Source: Catenulispora rubra
Lineage (GTDB): Bacteria; Actinomycetota; Actinomycetes; Streptomycetales; Catenulisporaceae
Assembly: GCF_015356825.1 (NCBI RefSeq)
Contig: NZ_JAACYW010000031.1
Coordinates: forward strand, 1-63,184
Direction: 5' to 3'
DNA: 63,184 nt
A program made the translations under genes and the position numbers. Under the pieces are notes generated by a model that did no database searches, was not told where the DNA came from, and was given only the letters and a program-made list of their open reading frames with translations. Position 1 is the stretch's first letter; each line of letters begins with the position of its first letter. Shown in pieces: positions 20,597 to 30,368 of this stretch.

Positions 20597-20656
20597 GCGC
20601 TCGACAATCGCGAGCGCATCGGCCGTGGCATCGAATGATAATCCGATGCCACGGCC
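20597..20656 (-). terminator. Two consecutive hairpins between clpP2 and clpX
   Basis: GGCCGTGGCATCG (20621-20633) and CGATGCCACGGCC (20644-20656) form a perfect 13-bp stem with a 10-nt loop. A second stem follows in the transcribed direction: GCGCTCG (20597-20603) with CGAGCGC (20611-20617). There is no T-run, so this could be a terminator of the clpP operon, an attenuator or an RNA-stability element separating clpP1P2 from clpX. Confidence 0.55.
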
Positions 20657-20698
20657 CGTGGCGGGTAACCCCGCCCATATATCAGTGTCCGCAACCGG

Positions 20699-21343
20699 TC
20701 ACCGAATGTTCAGGGAGTCCGTGCGGGAGGTCAGCACCTGGTCGATGATGCCGTACTCCTTGGCGTCCTCGGCCGAAAGGATCTTGTCGCGGTCGATGTC
20801 CTTGTGCACCAGCGCCGCGTCGCGGCCGCTGTGCTTGGCCAGCATCTGCTCCATGACGGTGCGCATCCGCAGGATCTCGTTGGCCTGGATCTCCAGGTCG
20901 GACAGGTCGCCGCGGCCGCCCTCGCTCCAGGGCTGGTGGATCAGGATCCGGGCGTTGGGCAGCGCCAGGCGCTTGCCCGGGGTGCCGGCGGCGAGCAGCA
21001 CCGCGGCCGCGGAGGCGGCCTGGCCCATGCACACCGTCTGGATGTCCGGCTTGACCCACTGCATGGTGTCGTAGATGGCGGTGAGCGCCGTGAACGAGCC
21101 GCCGGGGCTGTTGATGTAGATCGAGATGTCCCGGTCGGGGTCCATCGACTCCAGGGTGATCAGCTGGGCCATCACGTCGTTGGCCGAGGCGTCGTCGATC
21201 TGCACGCCGAGGAAGATGATCCGCTCGTCGAACAGCTTCGAGTACGGGTCCCACTCGCGGAAGCCGTAGCTGGTGCGCTCGCTGAACTTGGGGACGATGT
21301 AGCGGGCGTCGTGTTCGGGCCCGCGGTACTGCATGTCGTTCAT
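20699..21343 (-). CDS. clpP2: ClpP2, catalytic subunit of ATP-dependent Clp protease
   Basis: 214 aa from the ATG at 21343, preceded by GGAGGACC. Serine protease triad: Ser in [12 protein letters not shown], His in RILIHQPWS, and Asp in [27 protein letters not shown] is the substrate-binding region. Forms a mixed tetradecamer with ClpP1 in actinobacteria. It lies 59 nt after clpP1, and the pair forms an operon. Confidence 0.95.
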   Translation of the reverse strand: MNDMQYRGPEHDARYIVPKFSERTSYGFREWDPYSKLFDERIIFLGVQIDDASANDVMAQLITLESMDPDRDISIYINSPGGSFTALTAIYDTMQWVKPDIQTVCMGQAASAAAVLLAAGTPGKRLALPNARILIHQPWSEGGRGDLSDLEIQANEILRMRTVMEQMLAKHSGRDAALVHKDIDRDKILSAEDAKEYGIIDQVLTSRTDSLNIR

Positions 21344-21402
21344 GGGAAGGTCCTCCGAGAGGGGCGGCAGGATGGGGGTCAGGCGGGGCGCTGCGAGGGG
21401 CC

Positions 21403-22029
21403 TCAGGCCTGGGCGGTGCCGCCGCCACCGGGGACGTCGTTGGCGTGCGTCATGATGTCGTCGATGAGGCCGTACTCCTTGGCCTCCGCGGAGCTGAACC
21501 ACGTGTCGCGGTCGGAGTCCGTCTCGATCTTGTCCAGCGTCTGCCCGGTGTGCTGGGCGGTGAGCTCGGCCATCCGCTTCTTGCTGCGCAGCAGGCGCTC
21601 GGCCTGGATCCGGATGTCGGCGGCGGAGCCCCCGATGCCCGCGGAGCCCTGGTGCAGCAGGATCTCGGTGTTCGGCAGCGCGAAGCGCTTGCCGGGGGTG
21701 CCGGCGGTGAGCAGGAACTGGCCCATCGAGGCCGCCATGCCCATGCCCACGGTCACGATGTCGTTCGGGATGTACATCATCGTGTCGTAGATCGCCAGAC
21801 CCGCGGAGACCGAGCCGCCGGGGCTGTTGATGTAGAAGTAGATCTCCTTCTCGCTGTCCTCGGCGGTGAGCAGCAGCAACTGGGCGCACAGCGAGTTGGC
21901 GATGTCGTCGTCGACCTGGGTGCCCAGGAAGATGATCCGGTTGCGCAGCAGCCGGTTGTAGACCTGGTCGCTCAGGCCGAGCGGGCTGTCAACGCCCGCA
22001 CGGGCCATCGGGGTCAGCGGCGTCGTCAT
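21403..22029 (-). CDS. clpP1: ClpP1, catalytic subunit of ATP-dependent Clp protease
   Basis: 208 aa from the ATG at 22029 ([12 protein letters not shown]), with GGGTGAA upstream. The catalytic triad is Ser in [11 protein letters not shown], His in EILLHQGSA and Asp in [31 protein letters not shown] is conserved. The N-terminal about 15 residues may be a processed propeptide, as in other actinobacterial ClpP1. First gene of clpP1P2; see the ClgR-like box upstream. Confidence 0.95.
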   Translation of the reverse strand: MTTPLTPMARAGVDSPLGLSDQVYNRLLRNRIIFLGTQVDDDIANSLCAQLLLLTAEDSEKEIYFYINSPGGSVSAGLAIYDTMMYIPNDIVTVGMGMAASMGQFLLTAGTPGKRFALPNTEILLHQGSAGIGGSAADIRIQAERLLRSKKRMAELTAQHTGQTLDKIETDSDRDTWFSSAEAKEYGLIDDIMTHANDVPGGGGTAQA

Positions 22030-22181
22030 AAGTTCACCCTGCCTGGTTCGTCGGAAGCGGAATGCGCGGATACGGAACAACGAACACCGTCGAGCCCTGT
22101 GACACCCTCGACTCGTGATCGCCGCCGGTCCTAGGACGACCCTAACGCCCCGGTCCCCCACGGCGTCGGCGGCCCGGCCCT

Positions 22182-22199
22182 TGTTCGCTGACGGCATAC
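22182..22199. promoter_or_regulatory. Candidate ClgR box upstream of clpP1P2
   Basis: TGTTCGCTGACGGCATAC fits the corynebacterial ClgR consensus WNNWCGCYNANRGCGWWS as I remember it, with one mismatch (A for G at the third base of the second GCG). It lies about 150 bp before the clpP1 start. ClgR activates clp genes in actinobacteria. Confidence 0.5.
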
Positions 22200-22200
22200 G

Positions 22201-22238
22201 CGAAAGCCCCGCCTCCTGCGCAGGGAGCGGGGCTTTCG
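22201..22238 (-). terminator. Strong hairpin terminator downstream of tig
   Basis: CGAAAGCCCCGC (22201-22212) and GCGGGGCTTTCG (22227-22238) form a perfect 12-bp stem with a 14-nt loop, 31 bp beyond the tig stop. It separates tig from clpP1. No T-run follows. Confidence 0.75.
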
Positions 22239-22269
22239 TCATACCGGGCGACCGACACCCGGTGTTCGA

Positions 22270-23670
22270 TCAGTCGTGCTTGTGGCCGTAGTGCTCGTCA
22301 TCCGGCACCCGGCCGTGGCTGTCCGGGTTCTCGCCGTCGGTGTCCTCGACGTCGGGGGCGTTGATCTTCTTGACGTCGACCTCGTTGCCGGCGGCGTCCT
22401 TGACCTTGGCGGCCTCCAGGACCAGGTTCAGCGCCTTGCCCCGGCGCACCTCGCCGACCAGGGCCGGGATCTGCCCGGCCGAGGAGATCTGCTGGGCGAA
22501 CTCGTCCGGGCGCATGCCGGCCTGGGACGCGCGCTGGATGAGGTGGTTGGTCAGCTCGCCCTCGTTCACCGAGATCTCCTCGGCGTTGGCCAGCTTGTCC
22601 AGGATGAACTGGGCCTTGACCCCGTCGCGCACCTCGTCGGCGAGCTCGGCGTTGTACTCGTCCTCGGTCTTCTCCTGCAGCTTGAAGAAGCCCTCGCGGG
22701 TCATGCCGCCCATCGCGATCTGGCGGTCCAGGGCCTCGTTGCGCCAGGCCAGCTCGGCGTCCACGACCGACTTCGGCAGCGGGATGTCCACCCGCTCCAG
22801 CAGGACCTCCAGCACCTTGTCCCGGGCCGAGGCGACCTGCTCGAACTGCTCGGAGCGCTCCAGCGTCTCGCGGACGTTGGTGCGGAACTCCTCCATGGTG
22901 TCGAACTCGCTGGCCAGCTGGGCGAACTCGTCGTCGAGCGCGGGCAGCTCGCGTTCCTTGACCGCGGTGACGGTGACCTCGATGGTCGCGTCCTCGCCGG
23001 CGTGCGAGCCGCCGAGCAGCTTGGAGGTGAAGGTGGCGGTCTCGCCGGCCTTCTTGCCGATGATCGCCTCGTCGGTGCCCTCGATGAGCTGGGTGGAGCC
23101 GACCTCGTAGCTCATGCCCTTGGCGGTGCCGTCCTCCAGCACCTCGCCGTCGATCGAGGCGGCCAGGTCCAGGGTGACGAAGTCGCCGTCGGCGACCTCC
23201 CGCTCGACCTCCTTGAGCGAGCCGAAGCGCTTGCGGATGTCCTCGATGCGCTCGTCCACGGCCTCGTCGGCCACGGTCGCGTCCTCGACCTCGACCTCGA
23301 TGTCGTCGTAGGCCGGCACGTCGAACTCGGGGCGCACGTCCACCTCGGCGGTGAACTTCAGGTCCTGGCCCGGCTCGAACTCGGCCAGGTCCACGTCGGG
23401 CTGGCCGACGACCTCGATCTTGTTCTCCTCGACGGCCTGGCCGTAGAACTGCGGCAGCGAGGAGTTGATGGCCTCCTCCAGCGCGGCGCCGCGGCCGAAA
23501 CGCTGGTCGATGACCGCGGCCGGGACCTTGCCCTTGCGGAAGCCCGGGATCGAGACCTGCTCGGCGATCTTCTTGTAGGCCGCGTCGAGGCTCGGCTTGA
23601 GCTCCTCGAACGGGACCTCAACGGTGAGCCGGACCCGAGTCGGGTCCAGGGTCTCGACAGCGCTCTTCAC
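22270..23670 (-). CDS. tig: Trigger factor, ribosome-associated chaperone
   Basis: 466 aa from the GTG at 23670 (VKSAVETLDPTRVRLTVEV), with AAGGAGAG upstream. The ribosome-binding signature PGFRKGKVP is in the N-domain, an FKBP-type prolyl isomerase domain lies around residues 155-240 (GDFVTLDLAASIDGEVLEDG), and the helical C-domain follows. The tail is acidic and ends His-rich (DEHYGHKHD), with the about 30 C-terminal residues poorly conserved in the family. Confidence 0.95.
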   Translation of the reverse strand: MKSAVETLDPTRVRLTVEVPFEELKPSLDAAYKKIAEQVSIPGFRKGKVPAAVIDQRFGRGAALEEAINSSLPQFYGQAVEENKIEVVGQPDVDLAEFEPGQDLKFTAEVDVRPEFDVPAYDDIEVEVEDATVADEAVDERIEDIRKRFGSLKEVEREVADGDFVTLDLAASIDGEVLEDGTAKGMSYEVGSTQLIEGTDEAIIGKKAGETATFTSKLLGGSHAGEDATIEVTVTAVKERELPALDDEFAQLASEFDTMEEFRTNVRETLERSEQFEQVASARDKVLEVLLERVDIPLPKSVVDAELAWRNEALDRQIAMGGMTREGFFKLQEKTEDEYNAELADEVRDGVKAQFILDKLANAEEISVNEGELTNHLIQRASQAGMRPDEFAQQISSAGQIPALVGEVRRGKALNLVLEAAKVKDAAGNEVDVKKINAPDVEDTDGENPDSHGRVPDDEHYGHKHD

Positions 23671-23798
23671 TGCTGCTCTCCTTGCGGCGCTGCCGGCCTG
23701 GCAGCCTCGAGTCATGGCGCGACGTCGCGCGTGGACGGGGTACGAAGCCCCATCGTAACCCGGAGTGCCGCCCCTGAAGGAAACGGTCCCCGAACTCG

Positions 23799-24257
23799 CT
23801 ACAGCTCTCTCTGGTAGCAATGGGACATCGGCTCATCGGCATACGCTCCGAAACCCGGGATCGGCACGTACCCGGAGCGCTCGTAGAAGCGGATCGCGGC
23901 GGCCTGCTTCGGCCCGGTCTCCAACCGGAGCGTGCGCCAACCGCGCGCTACCGCCGCCTGCTCCAGCGCCGCCAGCACGGCGCCGGAAACGCCGCGGCCG
24001 CGCCAGTCCGGCACCACATACATGCGCTTGAGTTCTGCGGCGCCCGGCTCCAGTGGACGCAGTCCGCCGCAGCCGACCGCCTGGTCCGCGACATACGCGA
24101 TCAGGAACAGGGCGATGTCGGAGGCCGACGGCGCGACCCCGGGTTCGCTGCCCGGGCCGTACATCGCGTCGATCTCGGCGCGTTGGGCGTCACGGAGTGT
24201 GGCCGCCTGCGGGTGCTCCCAGGGCACTTCGGTGACGGTGATGATCGGTGCGCTCAC
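23799..24257 (-). CDS. GNAT-family N-acetyltransferase
   Basis: 152 aa. Acetyl-CoA-binding motif A appears as RMYVVPDWRGRGVSGAVLAALE (about residues 78-99), with motif B at ETGPKQAAAIRFYERSGY. Substrate unknown. It lies 128 nt downstream of nothing co-directional except the DUF3592 gene (82 nt gap), and its stop is 128 nt before the tig start, so it may share transcription with tig. Confidence 0.85.
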   Translation of the reverse strand: MSAPIITVTEVPWEHPQAATLRDAQRAEIDAMYGPGSEPGVAPSASDIALFLIAYVADQAVGCGGLRPLEPGAAELKRMYVVPDWRGRGVSGAVLAALEQAAVARGWRTLRLETGPKQAAAIRFYERSGYVPIPGFGAYADEPMSHCYQREL

Positions 24258-24288
24258 CGCGCCAGTGTGGCTCTGGGAGATGTCTTGG

Positions 24289-24330
24289 TTGTTACTGCGG
24301 CGTTGTTACTGCGGCGTTGTTACTGCGGCA
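24289..24330. repeat. Three tandem copies of a 14-bp unit
   Basis: TTGTTACTGCGGCG at 24289-24302, 24303-24316 and 24317-24330 (last base A in the third copy). The array fills half of the 82-bp gap between the DUF3592 gene and the GNAT start. Confidence 0.9.
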
Positions 24331-24339
24331 TCGCGGGCT

Positions 24340-24870
24340 TCAGCTGAACAAGGCCTGCACTGTCATCAGCGGCATCAACACCAGCAACACCAGGCCCAGG
24401 GCCGCCAGGACGGCGAACACCGCGACGTTGAACCGGCTCAGCGGCCCGACCGCGAAGTCGGCCTCGGCGTGGAGGTAGCGCACCTCGGCCGTCGCCCCGA
24501 TCTCCAGGGCGCGGCTGGAGGCGTCGGCGTGCCGGTGGGTGGCGCCGTCCGGGGTGTCGTACTCGAAGACCGGGTAGGTGAAGTCGCTGTTGTGGAAGGA
24601 GACCACGGCGGCCACGGTCGCGGTGGCGCGCTCTGCGCCGGAGCGCAGGCGCCAGCGAAGGCGCAAGGCGCCCAGGTAGTCGGTGTGCAGCGCAGCGCCT
24701 GCGAGGAAGGCGCCGAAGGCGGAGGTGACCGCGCCGATCAGGACACTGGCATAGCCGTTGTTGGCGTCGGCGTCGGTCGCGACTATGAGAACCGATTCCA
24801 CAGCGTAGAGAAGGACTGCGGCCAGCAGTATCCGTGCGCCCTTGGACATCGCGGCCCACTTCGCTGCCAT
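24340..24870 (-). CDS. DUF3592-like membrane protein
   Basis: 176 aa. Two N-terminal membrane helices (about residues 10-35 and 40-62), an extracytoplasmic beta-rich domain (ATVAAVVSFHNSDFTYPVFEYDTPDGATHRH, typical YPVFEY...G pattern of DUF3592), and a C-terminal helix (VAVFAVLAALGLVLLVLMPLM). Function unknown. Upstream, 24871-25137 holds no gene I can support. Confidence 0.6.
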   Translation of the reverse strand: MAAKWAAMSKGARILLAAVLLYAVESVLIVATDADANNGYASVLIGAVTSAFGAFLAGAALHTDYLGALRLRWRLRSGAERATATVAAVVSFHNSDFTYPVFEYDTPDGATHRHADASSRALEIGATAEVRYLHAEADFAVGPLSRFNVAVFAVLAALGLVLLVLMPLMTVQALFS

Positions 24871-25137
24871 GCTCGGCCCCTCCCGGAGTTTCGAGGTCGT
24901 CGGGGGTGTCGGTGCCCCATCGCCGAGATGGTAGCGGTCATCCTTCTCGGGTCGAGATCTGGAGTGCCGCTACCGGGAATCGTCCCGGTATAAAAGGACA
25001 CGGCCGGGGACTGCCGGACATTCGGCACCGGACGCATCAGGGAGCTGATGTAGATCGGCGTGGTGCGGCCTCTCGCCGCCAGCCCGATGAGCAATCCCTG
25101 AACCGTCTCGGGGTCGGCAACGCCAGTCAGATCTGCC

Positions 25138-25869
25138 ATGATCGGGCGGATGCGAGAACTCACCGAGCTGATCGAGGTCGAGGATCCGGCATGGCCGGAG
25201 CTCCAAACGTTGTTCGCGGACTGCCCGATGCCCCTGACCGTCTTCGCGCCCGACCCCCACGAGAGCTCTCGCGGGCTCCATCAACTCCAGGTCACGGCGC
25301 GGTCGATGCTCGGCGGCCTGACCCTGAACTGCGGCGGCCTGCTGGTCGACGACGGCTGGGTCCGGGTCTACGGCGGCGGCCCGGGTCACGACGGCGGCCT
25401 GCCGAGCCTGGCCCAGGTCAACGGCTTCCCCGAGACGTTCGACCCCGGGTGGCAGGCGCCGGCCGGGCTGGTCGTCGCGCACGACGTGCTCGGCGGTGTG
25501 TTCGCGCTGAACGGCATGGATCCGGCCGCCTCGGAACGGCCCGGGCAGCCGGGGCAGATGACCTACTTCGCGCCGGACACGCTGGCGTGGGAAGCGTTGG
25601 GGATCGGGCACTCGGCGTGGCTCGCGTGGCTGCTGTCCGAGCGGCTCGAAGGGTTCTACAACGCGCTGCGCTGGGAGGGCTGGCGCGAGGAGACCGCCGC
25701 GGTGGGACCGACGCAGGCGATCAGCGTGTTCCCGTTCCTCTGGAGCAAGCCGACAGACGACACCACGACCAGCCGGCGCACCGTGCCGATGACCGGCGTG
25801 CTGGGCATAGCCGCGGACTTCGCGGAGCAGATCGGCGTCGGGGACCCCGGGTTCCTCGGACTCGTGTGA
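25138..25869 (+). CDS. DUF2625-family protein
   Basis: 243 aa (an ATG at 25150, MRELTELIEVEDPAWPE, is an equally good start). Soluble, with no signal or membrane segment. The DUF2625 pattern is seen in EDPAWPELQ, LHQLQVTARSMLGGL, GGLLVDDGWVRVYGGG and VVAHDVLGGVFALNG, then DTLAWEALGIGHSAW. No enzymatic role is known to me. It is an isolated plus-strand gene between minus-strand neighbours. Confidence 0.78.
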   Translation: MIGRMRELTELIEVEDPAWPELQTLFADCPMPLTVFAPDPHESSRGLHQLQVTARSMLGGLTLNCGGLLVDDGWVRVYGGGPGHDGGLPSLAQVNGFPETFDPGWQAPAGLVVAHDVLGGVFALNGMDPAASERPGQPGQMTYFAPDTLAWEALGIGHSAWLAWLLSERLEGFYNALRWEGWREETAAVGPTQAISVFPFLWSKPTDDTTTSRRTVPMTGVLGIAADFAEQIGVGDPGFLGLV

Positions 25870-25941
25870 TCTGCGGCTGATCCGCGGCTGACGGCGTCGT
25901 TCTGGGCAACCCCAGGCGACCCTATGCGGCCTGAGGCGACC

Positions 25942-27375
<1,434 letters not shown>

Positions 27376-27539
27376 TGGGCCGTCCCGGGGAAACTAGCAG
27401 TGCGAATTTCTGCGGACGCTAGCGCCACGATCATGGCGGCACAAGGACGGACCAGGAGGTACCGGGCGTGGCGTTGCTCACGGGACCCACGGGTCGCTCC
27501 GGTATCAGCATCCATATCGACCTCCAGCTCATGGCGTCC

Positions 27540-29645
27540 TCACGGCGACTGCCTCACCCGCAGCACGCGAGCGGCCCACCCGGGCAGCACCCAGTTCCAG
27601 CGCCCGAACAGGGACACGAGCGCGGGCACGAGCAGCGCCCGGACGACGGTGGCGTCCAGCAGGATGCCGACACCCAGACCGGTGGCGAAGATCTTCAGGA
27701 ACGTCGGCGGCGCGCTGGCCAAGGCGGCGAACGCCAGGAAGAGGATCAGGGCGGCGCTGGTGACCAGGCGGCCGGTGCGGCCCAGGCCCACGACGACGGC
27801 CTCATCGGTACTCGCTCCGGCGTCGAACTCCTCACGCATGCGGGACAGGATGAAGACCTCGTAGTCCATCGACAGGCCGTAGAGGAACGCGAAGACGATC
27901 ATCGGGATCCAGAACGGGATGCCGCCGGTCGCCGGGACGCCCCAGATGGCGTGGGAACCGTGGCCGTCCTGCCAGATCAGGACCATGCCGCCGTAGGCCG
28001 CGGCGACCGAGAGCAGGTTCGCCAGCACCGCCTTGGCCGGGAGCAGCAGGGAGCGGAAGGCGCGGGCCAGGACCAGGAACGTGAGGACGGCCAGGATGAC
28101 CAGGAGGATGGGGAACTGGCCGTACATCTTGTGGATGTTGTCGATGTTGGCCAGCGCGCTGGAGGCCACGAGCGTGCCGGGGATCGCCTGGACGAGCGTG
28201 GTGCGGGTGAGCTTGACGACGTGCTGGCCCTGGCTGGTCGCGGCCTCGTCGCTGGGCAGGACGACCGTCATCGGCCACCGGGTGGTCGGGGACTTTTCGG
28301 TACCGGGTGGAGGTGTGGTCACGGGCACCACCGCGTGGATGCCGTTGCCCGGCATCAGCACCGTGGGTTCGGTGTTCGGCGGGGTCAGCACCACGTAGGG
28401 ATTGAGCACGCCGCTGGGGATGTCCGCCGCGCGCAGGGCAACGAGTCCTTGGCGGGCGTCGCCGGACTTGGCGAGGGAGTCGGTCGTCGGATCGCCCTCG
28501 TGGATCCCCAGCGCGGTGACGGCGAGCGTGACCAGCACGACCAGCGCCAGGCCTGCGGCCACCCAGCGTCGTCGGACCACCCAGCGGGCCCACGCGGTCC
28601 AGGCGCGGCTCGGTTTGTCCTCGTGCCGCAGATGCGGCCAGTCCAGGCGGCGGCCGAAGCCGGTGAGCGCGATCGGCAGCAGGGTCAGCGTCACGGCCAC
28701 GCTGACCACCGGGATCAGCATGCCGCCGATGCCGATGGAGCGCATGAACTGGATCGGGACCACGATCAGCGACAGCAGGCCCAGCCCGACCGTCAGTCCG
28801 CTGACCAGCACGGCCCGGCCGGCCGTGGCCATCGCGCGGTGCACGGCGGTCTCGTTGTCGGCGCCGTGCGCCACCTCCTCGCGCCACCGGGTCACCAGCA
28901 GCAACGAATAGTCGATGGCCACGCCCAGGCCGATCAGGCCGACCATGTACTGCACCACGGCCTGGACCTTCATGAACTCGGTCAGGAGCAGCACCACGAG
29001 GTAGCTGGACAGGATCGAGACCGCGGCGATCATCAGCGGCAGCAGCGCGAGGAAGGACCCGAACACGAGGGCCAGCACGATGAGCGCGCCGGCCCCGCCG
29101 AGCAGGGCCTCGGTCAGCACGCCGTTGCCGCCGCCGCTGCCGTTGGAGGACAGCGGGGTGATGCCGGTGACGTGCACCTGGGTCCCGGCCGGGGCCGCGG
29201 CGGCGAGTTGGCGCGGCAGGACGCGGGCCGCGTCGGTCTGCGTCTTCGCGTCCTTGACCTGGTCCCCGATCGCGGGGGTGAAGACGAGGGCGAACATGGT
29301 CCGGCCGTCGGCGCCGAGGAAGGCGCGGTTGCCGGTGTTGTAGTAGTCGACGACACGCCCCGGGATAGCGGCGAGCGCGGGCTCCAGCGCGGGCCGGACC
29401 GCCTCCGGGGTCTGTCCCGGCGGCAGGACGAACACCGGCACGAGCGGATCGAAGCCGCCGCCGACGTGGTACTGCGCGACCAGCGCGTCGCTCGCCGCCA
29501 CCGACGGTGTGCCGGCGATGGTGAAGCTCTGGTTCAGGTGCTTGGACAGGATGGAGGAGGACCATCCGCCGGCCAGGAACAGCACCAGCCACAGCGCGGC
29601 GATCGCGCGCCGGTGGGCGAGCACGAATCTCGAGAATCGCTCCAT
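27540..29645 (-). CDS. MMPL-family RND transporter
   Basis: 701 aa. Twelve-helix RND layout: an N-terminal helix, a periplasm-side domain (about residues 40-165), a helix bundle with GLGVAIDYSLLLVTRWREEV, a second soluble domain (about 390-480), and a second bundle with YGLSMDYEVFILSRMREE. The two Asp-Tyr pairs match the proton-relay region of MmpL proteins. Likely exports a lipid or hydrophobic compound; no adjacent biosynthetic genes indicate which. Confidence 0.9.
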   Translation of the reverse strand: MERFSRFVLAHRRAIAALWLVLFLAGGWSSSILSKHLNQSFTIAGTPSVAASDALVAQYHVGGGFDPLVPVFVLPPGQTPEAVRPALEPALAAIPGRVVDYYNTGNRAFLGADGRTMFALVFTPAIGDQVKDAKTQTDAARVLPRQLAAAAPAGTQVHVTGITPLSSNGSGGGNGVLTEALLGGAGALIVLALVFGSFLALLPLMIAAVSILSSYLVVLLLTEFMKVQAVVQYMVGLIGLGVAIDYSLLLVTRWREEVAHGADNETAVHRAMATAGRAVLVSGLTVGLGLLSLIVVPIQFMRSIGIGGMLIPVVSVAVTLTLLPIALTGFGRRLDWPHLRHEDKPSRAWTAWARWVVRRRWVAAGLALVVLVTLAVTALGIHEGDPTTDSLAKSGDARQGLVALRAADIPSGVLNPYVVLTPPNTEPTVLMPGNGIHAVVPVTTPPPGTEKSPTTRWPMTVVLPSDEAATSQGQHVVKLTRTTLVQAIPGTLVASSALANIDNIHKMYGQFPILLVILAVLTFLVLARAFRSLLLPAKAVLANLLSVAAAYGGMVLIWQDGHGSHAIWGVPATGGIPFWIPMIVFAFLYGLSMDYEVFILSRMREEFDAGASTDEAVVVGLGRTGRLVTSAALILFLAFAALASAPPTFLKIFATGLGVGILLDATVVRALLVPALVSLFGRWNWVLPGWAARVLRVRQSP

Positions 29646-29805
29646 GGCTGCCCCCCTTCGGTCGGTTTCGGTCCGGTGCCACTCCGCTCACTCCACGATC
29701 ATGATTGACTACCAGAACAACAGTGCACCACCGCACCACGCATCGCAATCGGCCGAACGGGTGGCCGGCTCGGCCGGGCCCGCCGCGGATGGGATAATCC
29801 TCCAT

Positions 29806-30285
29806 ATGCGCATCTACCTCGGCAGCGACCACGCCGGCTACGACCTGAAGAACCACCTCGTGACCTGGCTGACGGCCGCCGGGCACGAAGCCGTCGACTG
29901 CGGCCCGCACGCCTTCGACGCCCAGGACGACTACCCGCCGTACGTGATGCTGGCGGCCAGCAGGACCGCCGGCGACCCGGACGCCCTGGGCATCGTCATC
30001 GGCGGCTCCGGCAACGGCGAGGCCATCGCCGCCAACAAGATCCCCGGCATCCGCGCCGCCCTCGCCTGGAGCGAGGAGACCGCGCGGCTGGGGCGGGAGC
30101 ACAACAACGCGAACGTCATCAGCATCGGCGGCCGCATGCACACCGAGGACGAGGCCACGCGCTTCGTCGAGGTCTTCGTCGGCACTCCGTTCTCGAACGA
30201 GGAGCGCCACGTCCGCCGCATCGAGATGATGAGCGACTACGAGAAGAGCGGGGTGCTGCCGGCCCTGCCCGGTGCCGCGGGCTAA
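29806..30285 (+). CDS. rpiB: Ribose-5-phosphate isomerase B
   Basis: 159 aa from the ATG at 29806 (MRIYLGSDHAGYDLK). Interconverts ribose-5-P and ribulose-5-P. The active-site loop is GGSGNGEAIAANK: Ser replaces the Cys of E. coli RpiB and the adjacent Glu is the likely base, as in the mycobacterial enzyme. The next gene-sized feature is the IS30 element 55 bp downstream; in the Streptomyces order I remember, nei would follow. Confidence 0.93.
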   Translation: MRIYLGSDHAGYDLKNHLVTWLTAAGHEAVDCGPHAFDAQDDYPPYVMLAASRTAGDPDALGIVIGGSGNGEAIAANKIPGIRAALAWSEETARLGREHNNANVISIGGRMHTEDEATRFVEVFVGTPFSNEERHVRRIEMMSDYEKSGVLPALPGAAG

Positions 30286-30368
30286 GGCGGGACGGTCGCA
30301 AGAAGGCTGAGACGCGGAAGGGCCGCCCGGGATGGCGGATTCTACGAGTCCTCGCAACACCTGATGGT

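Noticed and set aside
24783..25163. Minus-strand frame across the gap before DUF2625
   Set aside because: It overlaps the start of the DUF2625 gene and the DUF3592 gene, with no recognisable domain. A gene fragment cannot be excluded, but I cannot support it.
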